From an uncultured delta proteobacterium (GTDB lineage: Bacteria > Myxococcota_A > Bradymonadia > REDH01), in the NCBI GenBank assembly GCA_903912275.1, contig CAIWGR010000184.1, forward strand, positions 1-11,234: DNA of 11,234 nucleotides, written 5' to 3'. The position numbers were made by a program, and so were the translations under genes. The stretch's first letter is position 1. Each line of letters begins with the position of its first letter. Below, in pieces: positions 1 to 7,362 of this stretch. The notes beneath the pieces were generated by a model that saw only the letters and a program-made list of their open reading frames with translations, did no database searches and was not told where the DNA came from.

Positions 1-807
1 ACCGATGCCATCATGATGGTGGTGCGCTGCTTCGACGACCCGAACATCGTCCATGTTGCCGGCAAGGTCGACCCGCTCCGCGATATCGAGGTCATCGAGC
101 TCGAGCTCATCTATGCCGACCTCGACAGCTGCGAGAAGCGGCTGAAGAAGGCGCTCGCCAACTCGAAGTCGGGCAAGCAGGATGCCAAGGACGAGGCGGC
201 GCTGTCGCAGCGGCTCTATGACCACATGGAGAAGGGGCGTCCCGCGCGGTCGCTGCCGATGAACGAAGAGGAGTTGCTGCTCATCAAGAGCTTCCAGCTG
301 CTGACGGCCAAGCCGGTGCTCTACTGCTGCAACGTGGCGGAAGATAACCTGCCGAACGGCAACGACTGGTCGGAGCTGGTGAAGGGGCGCGCCGCGCAGG
401 AGAAGGCGGAGTGTGTCATCGTTTGCGGCAAGATTGACGAGGAGCTTGTCGGCCTCGCGCCTGCAGAGCGCCAGGAGCTGCTGTCGGCCTACGGCATGGA
501 TGAGCCGGCGCTGAACCTGCTGATTCGTGGCTGCTACAAGCTGCTCGGCCTGCAGAGCTACTTCACGGCCGGCGAGAAGGAGATCAGGGCCTGGACGATC
601 CGCATCGGCGACACGGCGCCCCAGGCGGCCGGCGTGATCCACACCGACTTTGAGCGCGGCTTCATCCGGGCCAACGTCTTCACGCTCGAGGATCTCGAGG
701 CGCACGCGACGGAGGCGGCCATCCGCCAGGCGGGCCGGCTTCGTGCAGAGGGCAAGGAGTATGTGGTCAAGGATGGCGACATCCTCCACTTCCTCTTCAA
801 CGTCTGA
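1..807 (+). CDS. ychF: YchF/OLA1-type ATPase, C-terminal part (5' end outside window)
   Basis: This is the last 268 residues of a YchF (OLA1) P-loop protein; the family is usually about 363 residues, so roughly the first 95, including the P-loop, lie outside the window. The reading frame is open from base 1 (T-D-A-I-M-M-V-V-R-C-F), so the methionine at base 13 is not the start. Visible landmarks are the family stretch N-I-V-H-V-A-G-K-V-D-P, the non-canonical G4 motif N-V-A-E (fragment residues 111-114) that goes with ATP rather than GTP preference, the G5-like C-G-K-I-D-E-E-L, and a C-terminal TGS domain (about residues 194-268) ending in D-G-D-I-L-H-F-L-F-N-V. Known role: a cytoplasmic, ribosome-associated ATPase linked to stress responses and translation. 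The TGA stop is at 805-807. Nothing suggests decay. Confidence 0.96.
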   Translation, partial: TDAIMMVVRCFDDPNIVHVAGKVDPLRDIEVIELELIYADLDSCEKRLKKALANSKSGKQDAKDEAALSQRLYDHMEKGRPARSLPMNEEELLLIKSFQLLTAKPVLYCCNVAEDNLPNGNDWSELVKGRAAQEKAECVIVCGKIDEELVGLAPAERQELLSAYGMDEPALNLLIRGCYKLLGLQSYFTAGEKEIRAWTIRIGDTAPQAAGVIHTDFERGFIRANVFTLEDLEAHATEAAIRQAGRLRAEGKEYVVKDGDILHFLFNV

Positions 808-843
808 GCGAGCCGCCTCGCCATCCGCCGACCAAAAAGGCGG

Positions 844-873
844 GCACCGCTCGGGGAGAGCCGCGAGCGGTGT
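844..873 (+). terminator. Hairpin downstream of ychF, possible terminator
   Basis: The arms 845-853 and 864-872 form nine perfect pairs, with one extra G-U pair at 844/873 and a 10-nt loop. It lies 37 nt after the ychF stop. No U-run follows, so it is not a classical intrinsic terminator. It could be an RNA-end stabilising hairpin or part of a Rho-dependent site. Confidence 0.35.
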
Positions 874-1222
874 GTCCAAGGAAGGACAGAGGCAGGAGCG
901 TGGAGGAGTCGAGGGGGATGGTTGGGAGCAAGGAGACCGAGTGGGTGTCTGGCGACACCCTCCTCCGCGGCTTGTGGCCGCCTCAGTTTCCGATTCGAAG
1001 TGGAAGGCACAGTAGCGTTCGGGCGGCGATCCGAAATGCGCGACGCGTGCCATTGTGTTGACCGACGCCGACAGCTCCGCTGTGACGCACCGCATCGAGC
1101 GGTCTCGGTAGAATCTCTGCGGCCGCGTCTGTCCGATTGCGAGCCGAGTGACTAGCGTCCGAGCACTTCCGCGCATGGGCCTGCACAAGAGTCCGATGCT
1201 GGAGCGAAACCAGAGGAACAGT

Positions 1223-1238
1223 CCTGCGTTTGCGCAGG
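1223..1238 (+). promoter_or_regulatory. Short hairpin just upstream of the protease start
   Basis: CCTGCG (1223-1228) and CGCAGG (1233-1238) pair perfectly around the tetraloop TTTG. The hairpin ends 20 nt before the ATG at 1259, close to where the ribosome would bind, and no clear Shine-Dalgarno is visible between them. It could modulate translation of the protease or be chance structure in GC-rich DNA. Confidence 0.25.
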
Positions 1239-1258
1239 CGTGAACGGGACCGGTCGCA

Positions 1259-2686
1259 ATGATCCAGAAGAAGCAGTTGGCATTTGGTTTGGTGTGTCTC
1301 ACGTTGATCGCCTGCGACGATGCGGCTCCGGCGGGCGGTGAGGTGAAGACGCTCCGTTCGAGCGCGCAGCTCATCGAGGGCGGCACGGTGGATCGGACCG
1401 ACACGCAGGTGGTCGGATTGGCGATCAACCTGGGCGCCCAGGGTGCAGCGCTCTGCTCGGGCTCGCTCATCGCGCCCAACCTGGTGCTCACGGCCCGCCA
1501 CTGCGTCGCCGAGTTGGCGAGCGAGACGGTAGACTGCAACACCTCGGTCTTCGGCCCCGTCTACCCCGCGTCAAACTTCAACGCGACGACCAACGTGACG
1601 GTGAGTTTCAATGGTCGCGGCGGCTATCAGGGGCAGGAGGTCTTTGTCCCCGACACGAGCGACAATGTGTGCGGCTACGACGTGGCGCTCATTGTGCTGT
1701 CGCAGAATGTGCCGTCGAACATCGCCGAGCCGATCACGCCGCGGGTTGATACCGTCGTTGCGCGTGGCGAGGGCTACACCGCGGTGGGCTATGGCACGAC
1801 GGCGGACGGCACGGGGAGCGGCACCCGCCGCATCCTGGAGAACCTGAGCGTGCAGTGCTCGGGTCGCCAGTGTGGCTTCTTTGGCATCACGACTTCGGAG
1901 TGGGTCGGCAGCGACGGCGTCTGCCAGGGCGACTCCGGCGGTCCCGCCATCGACGAGCTCGGCCGGGTCATCGGTGTTGCCTCGCGCGGCGGTGCCGGCT
2001 GTGTTGGCAGCGTCTACTCGGGCGTTGCCCCGTGGGGGAACTGGATCCGCGAGAAGGCAGAGTATGCGGCCATTGAAGGTGGATACGCCCCGGCGCTCTG
2101 GGTGACGGAGGGCATCACCGACCCCGCCTTCTTCGACAACGATGCCGACGGCGTGCTCGACGCTGACGACAACTGCGTTGGCGCAAGCAACGCCGATCAG
2201 GCAGACCGCGACGCAGACGGCGTTGGCGACCTTTGCGACCCCGACTTTGCGGCGGACCGCGCCGGATTTTGCGAGGTCTGCAACGCCTGTGAGGCCGATG
2301 CCGACTGTGGCGAAGGCGGTCTCTGTGTGAACTTCGGCACCGGCGGCTGGTGCACGACCAACTGCGCGGACGGCGTTGCCTGCCCCGGCGACACGACCTG
2401 CTTCGACATCGTCTTCGGCGGCGCGAGCCGCTACCTCTGCCTCAACCCGGATGCCGGTTCGGCGGGCATCTGCAACAGCGCCTATGTCTGCGCCGACCCG
2501 ACCACGCCCGAGGTGACGACGCCCGGCGACGGCTCCGGCGCTCCGCCCGTGGGCTTCACGGCGGTTGTGAAGGCCAAGACGGAGAGCGGCTGTGCCGCCG
2601 GTGGCTCCGCCTCGGGTGCAGCCGCGCTCGGCATGCTTGCGGGCCTCATGGCGCTTCGTCGCCGGAGCCTGCGCCTCTGCCGATAA
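1259..2686 (+). CDS. Secreted S1-family serine protease with TSP type-3 repeats and MYXO-CTERM-like tail
   Basis: 475 residues. The N-terminus is a lipoprotein signal ending L-I-A-C with Cys19 as the lipidation site. A chymotrypsin-fold domain (about 39-265) carries the full triad: H81 in T-A-R-H-C, D141 in G-Y-D-V-A-L, S226 in C-Q-G-D-S-G-G-P. The expected mature N-terminus is I-E-G-G (39-42), preceded by Leu rather than Arg/Lys. The specificity position six residues before the catalytic Ser is Gly220 followed by Val221, not Asp, so trypsin-like cleavage is unlikely. Residues 291-330 match a thrombospondin type-3 calcium-binding repeat (D-N-D-A-D-G, D-D-N-C, D-A-D-G-V-G-D). A Cys-rich module covers 341-381. 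The C-terminus has Cys444, a hydrophobic helix (about 450-466) and R-R-R, like a MYXO-CTERM sorting signal. Inferred role: a surface or secreted endopeptidase. The start is the first ATG before the signal peptide; its ribosome binding site is weak. It could also be a non-trypsin-specificity protease with a regulatory role. Confidence 0.9.
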   Translation: MIQKKQLAFGLVCLTLIACDDAAPAGGEVKTLRSSAQLIEGGTVDRTDTQVVGLAINLGAQGAALCSGSLIAPNLVLTARHCVAELASETVDCNTSVFGPVYPASNFNATTNVTVSFNGRGGYQGQEVFVPDTSDNVCGYDVALIVLSQNVPSNIAEPITPRVDTVVARGEGYTAVGYGTTADGTGSGTRRILENLSVQCSGRQCGFFGITTSEWVGSDGVCQGDSGGPAIDELGRVIGVASRGGAGCVGSVYSGVAPWGNWIREKAEYAAIEGGYAPALWVTEGITDPAFFDNDADGVLDADDNCVGASNADQADRDADGVGDLCDPDFAADRAGFCEVCNACEADADCGEGGLCVNFGTGGWCTTNCADGVACPGDTTCFDIVFGGASRYLCLNPDAGSAGICNSAYVCADPTTPEVTTPGDGSGAPPVGFTAVVKAKTESGCAAGGSASGAAALGMLAGLMALRRRSLRLCR

Positions 2687-2737
2687 TCTGGAGTATCGTG
2701 GGGCGGTTGAGGTAGATTCGGGGCGCTCTTGCTCCTC

Positions 2738-2741
2738 GAGG
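2738..2741 (+). promoter_or_regulatory. Shine-Dalgarno GAGG of the ceramidase-like gene
   Basis: GAGG lies 6 nt before the ATG at 2748. It supports that start over an in-frame upstream ATG at 2592, which lies inside the protease gene and would place 52 unrelated residues ahead of the signal peptide. The GAGG is the right half of the palindrome CCTCGAGG (2734-2741). Confidence 0.55.
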
Positions 2742-2747
2742 TTCCTC

Positions 2748-4985
2748 ATGCATCGTGCCGCGTTTCGGATTGCTTCTCTTGTTGCCCTCTTCTGTGCCGC
2801 CTGCGGCGATGACGGAGGCGGCAGCAATGCCGTCGTCGACAGCGGTTCGGGTGACACCAGCACGCTCACGGACAGCGGTTCGGGCGAGAGCGACACCACA
2901 GCCGACACGGCCACCGATACGGGTGCTGACACATCGGCCGATACCTCTGTCGGGCCGCGCTGTGACGACGATGAGCGGCGCGTTGGCGACCGCTGCTTCT
3001 CCAACCAGGACCGGAGCTGCCTGAGCACGGCAGATTGCCGCGCCGAAGAGGAGGAGGTCTGTGACCTCAACAGCCCAAACCGCGACGGCTTCGGCCTCTG
3101 CCGTTACACGCCGCCTGCGCCGCTTGTCTGCCCCGGCGCCCCCGGCTGCGCGACCGCTGATGGCTCGCTCCAGGCCGGCTTCGCCCGGCGCAGCATCACG
3201 CCGCAGGGTTGGGAGTCGGCGCGGCCCGCCTTCATGGACCAGGGGCTGTTGTTCACGGGCGACGTGCGCGACCCCTCGACCTTCTGTGACTGCGGCCTCG
3301 ACATGGTCTGCCCAGCGACCCCGGCCTTTGCAGACTGCGTCTCTGTTGGCACCTACGCGGGCCCCGATGCCGACGGCACCGAGGGCGACGGCGAGATGCA
3401 GGGCATCTGGCTCGCCGGCTTTGACTTCTCACGCCCCGCGCAGCTCTGCGCTGAGGAGCGGACAGGCGCAGCCTGTGATCCTGCGACGAATCCCGACTGC
3501 TGCGTCTCGCGTCAGGCGCATGACGACGTACAGGTGAACGTGGTGGTCTTCGACAAGGGGGAGACCCGCATCGCCTATGTGGTCATCGACGCGATCGGCT
3601 TCTTTTACAGCGATGTGCTCCGCATCAAGAAGCTGCTTCCGGCCGCGCTTGGCGTAGACCAGCTGCTCATCTCCTCGACCCACGACCACGAGGCACCCGA
3701 CACGATGGGGCAATGGGGGCCGGGCACCGCAGGGTCTGACCTGCCCGACATCTCGGGCGTGAACAACCCCTGGATGGCGCGCCTCTACGGCCAGGTGGTG
3801 GAGGGTGTGACCGAGGCGGTTGGCGCGCTCGAGCCGGTCGACCTCTACGCCTCGGAGGTCAACACAGGGTGGGATGGCGTCTCGCTCGATGACTACCGGG
3901 CGCCCTACATCCTGAACGACCTGATGGTGGTGCTCCAGTTCGTGCGTGACGGTGGCGACCCTGCAAACCCAGACGACACCGTTGGGAGCATGGTGAACTG
4001 GCACAACCACCCCGAGGTGATGGACGATCGGAACGTCCACATCACGGCCGACTATCCGGGTGCGACCCGTCGCTATTTCTCCGAAGGGGTCGGCGCCAGC
4101 GTGCATCTCGATGACCCCTCCGTGGTGGAGCCTGCGCTGACCGGGCTTGGCGGAATGACGCTGTTCACCACGGGCTCCTGCGGCGGCATCACCGGGCCCG
4201 GCTCGGTATCGGTGAAGACCCGCGACGGCCGCTACCTCGAGGACCCGACCTGGGAGAAGAACGACGCGCTCGGCCAGCGGCTTGCGACCATCGGTCTCAC
4301 GAACCACGCGGCCAACCGGGTGCGGATCGCCGATGAGTCGCTCTCTTTCACCCACCTCGACTTCCTCGCCGATGTGCAGAACGGGCAGTTCCATCAGGCC
4401 ATCTTCGGGCTCAAACTCTTCGCCCGCGACGTCTACAATTGGCGCTTCTCGGATGGCCTCGTCGGGCCTGAGGTCTTTCCGCAGACGCGTACCGCGGTGA
4501 CCCGTCTGCAGATTGGCGGCGTGACCTTCCAGACCTTCCCGGGCGAGCTCTTCTCCGAGACCATGACGGGCGGTTACAAGCTTGGGAACACGGCGAAGAA
4601 CCCGATCCAGGGCGACCCGGAGCAGCTCGACTGTGCCGCTGATGACCTGCTGGCGCCCAACGGCAGTGGCGAGGCGGCCGGCTTCCCCTGCCTGGTGCCG
4701 CCCGACCACCAGATCCCGCCCGACCTCGATGCGGCGCCTACCAGCGGCTTCCTCTACCGCGAGCTCCCCGGCCAGTTCATCTACGCCATCGGGCTGGGCA
4801 ACGACGAGCTCGGCTACATCGTGCCGCCCTACAACTTCGTGCTCGACCCTGTGTCGCCCTATTACATCGAGCCCTACGACCACTACGAGGAGACCAACTC
4901 GGTCGGCGACCGGATGCTGCCGAACCTGCTCGCGAAGATCACGGAGCTCTGGGGCGGCGCGGTCGACCTGACGGAGCATCGCTAG
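2748..4985 (+). CDS. Lipoprotein with neutral/alkaline ceramidase-like domain
   Basis: 745 residues. The signal peptide ends F-C-A-A-C with Cys19 as the likely lipidation site. A Ser/Thr/Asp linker (20-68) and a Cys-rich segment (72-134) follow. From about 144 to the end the protein resembles the catalytic domain of neutral/alkaline ceramidases: R-R-S-I-T-P, then W-L-A-G-F, then S-S-T-H-D-H-E-A-P (H312, H314), V-N-W-H-N-H-P-E (H419, H421), T-T-G-S-C-G-G-I, F-P-G-E-L (E600) and a tyrosine-rich end (Y690 to Y708). These match the positions of the family's zinc ligands (His, His, Glu, Tyr). The family segment with the catalytic Ser (about S-G-D-N-K-G) appears here as T-A-D-Y-P-G (433-438), so Thr replaces Ser. 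A Cys-containing insert lies at 163-217, and the usual C-terminal Ig-like domain is absent. Expected role: hydrolysis of an amide or ester bond in a lipid or similar substrate outside the cytoplasm. The true substrate is unknown. It follows the protease by 61 bp and may be co-transcribed. Confidence 0.8.
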   Translation: MHRAAFRIASLVALFCAACGDDGGGSNAVVDSGSGDTSTLTDSGSGESDTTADTATDTGADTSADTSVGPRCDDDERRVGDRCFSNQDRSCLSTADCRAEEEEVCDLNSPNRDGFGLCRYTPPAPLVCPGAPGCATADGSLQAGFARRSITPQGWESARPAFMDQGLLFTGDVRDPSTFCDCGLDMVCPATPAFADCVSVGTYAGPDADGTEGDGEMQGIWLAGFDFSRPAQLCAEERTGAACDPATNPDCCVSRQAHDDVQVNVVVFDKGETRIAYVVIDAIGFFYSDVLRIKKLLPAALGVDQLLISSTHDHEAPDTMGQWGPGTAGSDLPDISGVNNPWMARLYGQVVEGVTEAVGALEPVDLYASEVNTGWDGVSLDDYRAPYILNDLMVVLQFVRDGGDPANPDDTVGSMVNWHNHPEVMDDRNVHITADYPGATRRYFSEGVGASVHLDDPSVVEPALTGLGGMTLFTTGSCGGITGPGSVSVKTRDGRYLEDPTWEKNDALGQRLATIGLTNHAANRVRIADESLSFTHLDFLADVQNGQFHQAIFGLKLFARDVYNWRFSDGLVGPEVFPQTRTAVTRLQIGGVTFQTFPGELFSETMTGGYKLGNTAKNPIQGDPEQLDCAADDLLAPNGSGEAAGFPCLVPPDHQIPPDLDAAPTSGFLYRELPGQFIYAIGLGNDELGYIVPPYNFVLDPVSPYYIEPYDHYEETNSVGDRMLPNLLAKITELWGGAVDLTEHR
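2838..2884 (+). repeat. Two 14-bp direct repeats in the lipoprotein linker
   Basis: The sequence GACAGCGGTTCGGG occurs at 2838-2851 and again at 2871-2884. It encodes D-S-G-S-G twice in the acidic Ser/Thr-rich tether behind the lipidated Cys of the ceramidase-like protein. It looks like a small internal duplication that lengthened the tether. Confidence 0.8.
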
Positions 4986-5216
4986 TCGCTAGGGCTTCGC
5001 TGGCCGCCGCGGCGCGGTTGGGGCTGCACTCCGCTGGGCCCGCTTGCGGGGAGCCGCCTTGCGCCGGTGGCGTGGACGGGTCTGCGGGGTTGCAGGTCGC
5101 TGCGTCGGTGTTGCGCGGAACACCGAGGCCGGAGGTCGAGGCGCTGGCCTCTCTCAGGCGGGTGTGAAGCCGCGCAGTCGTCGCCCCGGGTGCCGCGCGT
5201 CAGGTGTTCGACGCGT

Positions 5217-5246
5217 GCTGAGCTGCTCGCTGCAGGGCAGCTCGGC
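5217..5246 (-). terminator. Ten-bp hairpin between convergent genes
   Basis: Arms 5217-5226 and 5237-5246 pair over ten positions (one G-U) around a 10-nt loop. The hairpin starts about 18 nt past the TAG-side end of the MopE-like gene (stop at 5264-5266 on the minus strand) and sits in the 278-bp spacer between two convergent genes. There is no U-run on either side. It may act as a bidirectional transcript end or only stabilise the 3' end. Nothing else recognisable lies in 4986-5263. Confidence 0.35.
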
Positions 5247-5263
5247 TCTCTGCGCCGCGAGGC

Positions 5264-7222
5264 TCAGATGCAGAAGCCGACCTCGTCGATGACGCCGTTG
5301 CAGTTGTTGTCGAAACCGTCGCGGCAGAGCTCGGGGCGGCCCGGGTTGAGGGCGTTGGTCTGGTCGTTGCAGTCGCCCGCCTGCATGGTGCTGAGGGCCT
5401 CGCCCACATCGTTGCAGTCGGTGTCGGTGAAGGAGAGGATGGTCGCGGTGTCGCTGCGGTAGCCGTCGCGGTCCTGGTCCCGGTAGCAGTACTCCGTGGT
5501 GTCGCAGTCGCCGTCGATGCCGTCGCCGGTGATTTCGACGCCACCGGGGAAGGCGGCGGAGACGGCATCGTTGCAGTCGAGGTTGTTGGTGGAGAGACCT
5601 GGGACGAGCAGGCAGGCGAAGACGCCAACGGCCGTTGCGTCGCCGTAGCCGTCGCGGTCGAGGTCGGGGAAGGTGAGGACAGAGACATCCTCATCGACCA
5701 GGCCATCGCAGTCGTTGTCGATCTCGTCGCAGGTGTCTGAAACGCCAGGATGACGGCTGCTGTTGTTGTCGTCGCAGTCGCCGAGCGGCGCAGCGGAGGA
5801 GGCCTCACCGGCGTCGGCGCAGCTGAGGTTGACGGAGGAGATGGTGGCCTCGGAGCGAAAGCCGTCGCTATCGGCATCGGTGAAGCAGAGCTCGGCGCCG
5901 TCGCAGTCGTTGTCGCGGCCGTCGGCGACCACTTCGGTGGCGCCGGGGTAGACGCTGGGGCGGGTGTCGTCGCAGTCGCCGCCGGGCATGGCTGCGTTTG
6001 CGTAGCCGGCCAGGATGCAGTTGGTGGTTGCGACGGGGGTCGAGGTGGAGGTGCGGACGCCGTCGTCATCGAAGTCGGCGAAGCAGAGTTCGTTGCCATC
6101 GCAGTTGCTGTCGATGTCGTCGCCGGGGATCTCGGTGGCGCCGGGATGGATGTCGGGGTTGTCGTCGTTGCAGTCGCCCGTGACGGTGGCGCTGCTCGGG
6201 GGCCGGTTGCAGGTGCGGATGCCGGGGTCGGCAATGTCGCCGAAGCCGTCGCCATCGCCGTCGTGGAAGTAGACGGCAATGGTGAAGCCGTCGTCTACGA
6301 TGCCGTTGCAGTTGTCGTCGAGTCCGTTGCAGACCTCGGTGGCGGGGAGCACCTCGCCATCGCAGGCGTCGAAGGTGCCGCCTGCGCAGTAGCGAAGGCC
6401 GTACTGGCAAATGCCGATGCCGGCGGTTCCTGCGGTGCCGGAGTAGCACTGGGCCGAGAGGGCACCGCCGTCGGTATCCTCATCGGTCTCGCCATCGCAG
6501 TCGTCGTCGAGGCCATTGCAGGATTCGGTACCGGCAGCCTGCAGGGGGGTGCAGTTGTTGGTGCCGCGGACGCAGGTGAGCGTGCCGTTCTGGCAGACGC
6601 CAAGGAGGCCCGTGTCGCAGCTGTCACCGTCGGTTGCGACCTGCTCATCGGCTCGGCCGTCGCAATCGTTGTCGCGGTTGTCGCAGAGCTCAACGGTGAC
6701 GGTGTTGAGGCGGGCGTTGGTGTCGTCGCAGTCGATTCCGGCGCAGGCGGGGCCCCGTCCGAAGGTGTCTCCATCGCCGTCTTGGCAGAAGTCAGCGGGC
6801 GCGCAGGTATCGGTGGAGGGCGAGGTGGGGATCATCGCCGGCGCGCAGGCGAAATCTGCCGGGCAGTCGGTGACGCAGGGCTGGGTGCAGATGCTCCGGT
6901 CCGGCATCACGAGACAGAGTCCGGAGGCGCACTGGGAGTCGACCTCGCAGGTCTCGCCGAAGGCAGCGCCTGTGGGGGTGGTATCGGGTTCGCCGCTTCC
7001 GTCCGCTTCGCTACTCCCGTCGGGGTCGACCGCGGTGTCGTCGGTAACGTCGGCTCCGGTGTCGTCGCTCGTGTCGTCGCAGCCTACGCCTGTGAAGAGG
7101 TTGCAGGCAGGCGCGGTATCGGTGGCGGTCTCGGTCGCCGGCTCCTTGCTAGAACAGGCCGAGGCCAGTGCAAGGGAGGCGAGGAGAAGAGGAAGGCGGA
7201 GAGCGGCAGCTCGCAAGGTCAT
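5264..7222 (-). CDS. Lipoprotein with MopE-like metal-binding repeats
   Basis: 652 residues from the ATG at 7222. This start is chosen because a clean lipoprotein signal follows at once (L-A-S-A-C, Cys23). An in-frame ATG at 7366 would add 48 residues without signal character. After a Thr/Asp-rich linker (24-84) comes a Cys module (92-126), then eight copies of the D-x-x-D-x-D/N-C-D/N-G type motif (near residues 185, 241, 304, 374, 439, 505, 572 and 641). Most have an upstream G-D-C-D/N-D...P-G half. Several units begin with an EF-hand-like D-x-D-x-D-G (for example 321-326, 449-454, 520-525, 581-587). This is the 'putative metal-binding motif' of MopE-related proteins. MopE of Methylococcus is a copper protein, but the acidic loops here fit calcium equally well. 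No enzyme domain is seen, so it is probably a surface or structural binding protein. It lies 140 bp downstream of the Sel1 lipoprotein gene on the same strand. Confidence 0.88.
   Translation of the reverse strand: MTLRAAALRLPLLLASLALASACSSKEPATETATDTAPACNLFTGVGCDDTSDDTGADVTDDTAVDPDGSSEADGSGEPDTTPTGAAFGETCEVDSQCASGLCLVMPDRSICTQPCVTDCPADFACAPAMIPTSPSTDTCAPADFCQDGDGDTFGRGPACAGIDCDDTNARLNTVTVELCDNRDNDCDGRADEQVATDGDSCDTGLLGVCQNGTLTCVRGTNNCTPLQAAGTESCNGLDDDCDGETDEDTDGGALSAQCYSGTAGTAGIGICQYGLRYCAGGTFDACDGEVLPATEVCNGLDDNCNGIVDDGFTIAVYFHDGDGDGFGDIADPGIRTCNRPPSSATVTGDCNDDNPDIHPGATEIPGDDIDSNCDGNELCFADFDDDGVRTSTSTPVATTNCILAGYANAAMPGGDCDDTRPSVYPGATEVVADGRDNDCDGAELCFTDADSDGFRSEATISSVNLSCADAGEASSAAPLGDCDDNNSSRHPGVSDTCDEIDNDCDGLVDEDVSVLTFPDLDRDGYGDATAVGVFACLLVPGLSTNNLDCNDAVSAAFPGGVEITGDGIDGDCDTTEYCYRDQDRDGYRSDTATILSFTDTDCNDVGEALSTMQAGDCNDQTNALNPGRPELCRDGFDNNCNGVIDEVGFCI
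5279..6790 (-). repeat. Coding tandem-repeat region (eight metal-binding modules)
   Basis: Codons 145-648 of the MopE-like gene form a degenerate tandem array. Motif 1 and motifs 4-8 belong to long units of roughly 55-70 residues that pair a G-D-C-D-D half with a D-N-D-C-D-G half. Motifs 2 and 3 belong to a different unit with a Cys-framed strand segment (T-L-T-C-V-R-G; L-R-Y-C-A-G-G) before C-N-G-L-D-D. At DNA level this gives recurring TCGTCGCAGTCG and TTGCAGTCG words on the + strand. Confidence 0.85.
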
Positions 7223-7362
7223 GGTCACACCAAAGGATGGGCGTGGGAGGCCGGCGCAGAAACTCCGCCGAATACTGGGCCGATCATACCTGCGATGACC
7301 GTTGGCGACAAGCAAAGCGGAGGTGCGACGCTCCGCGCCGATGACGCAGTGCGTGGTCTGCG

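Larger units (their letters stand above)
808..1258. other. Intergenic region between ychF and the protease gene
   Basis: These 451 bp hold only short ORFs without a recognisable product, signal peptide or ribosome binding site. Besides the hairpin at 844-873, a small 5-bp stem with an A-rich loop sits at 825-843. A TAGAAT hexamer at 1109-1114 resembles a sigma-70 -10 element but lacks a good -35 at 16-18 bp, and a TTGACC at 1058-1063 has only a poor partner. The protease promoter probably lies in this region, but it cannot be placed with confidence. Confidence 0.4.

Noticed and set aside
808..1258. Short + strand frames after ychF (for example 870-1061, 922-1155)
   Set aside because: They overlap each other, lack ribosome binding sites and recognisable content, and have Arg/Cys-rich composition typical of random GC-rich frames.
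2592..2747. Upstream in-frame ATG at 2592 for the ceramidase-like gene
   Set aside because: It lies within the protease coding sequence and adds 52 unrelated residues before a clean signal peptide with its own Shine-Dalgarno.
1571..3070. 499-codon minus-strand frame crossing two + strand genes
   Set aside because: It spans the protease triad region, the intergenic gap and the next signal peptide, so it is a shadow frame.
3429..4979. 516-codon open frame on the minus strand opposite the ceramidase-like gene
   Set aside because: Long antisense frames are expected in GC-rich genes. It has no signal or family motif, and the + strand frame carries clear conserved motifs.
5279..6790. Recurring short words that might suggest a CRISPR array or non-coding tandem repeat
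   Set aside because: The repeats are in phase with codons, degenerate and encode metal-binding motifs; there are no uniform repeats and spacers.
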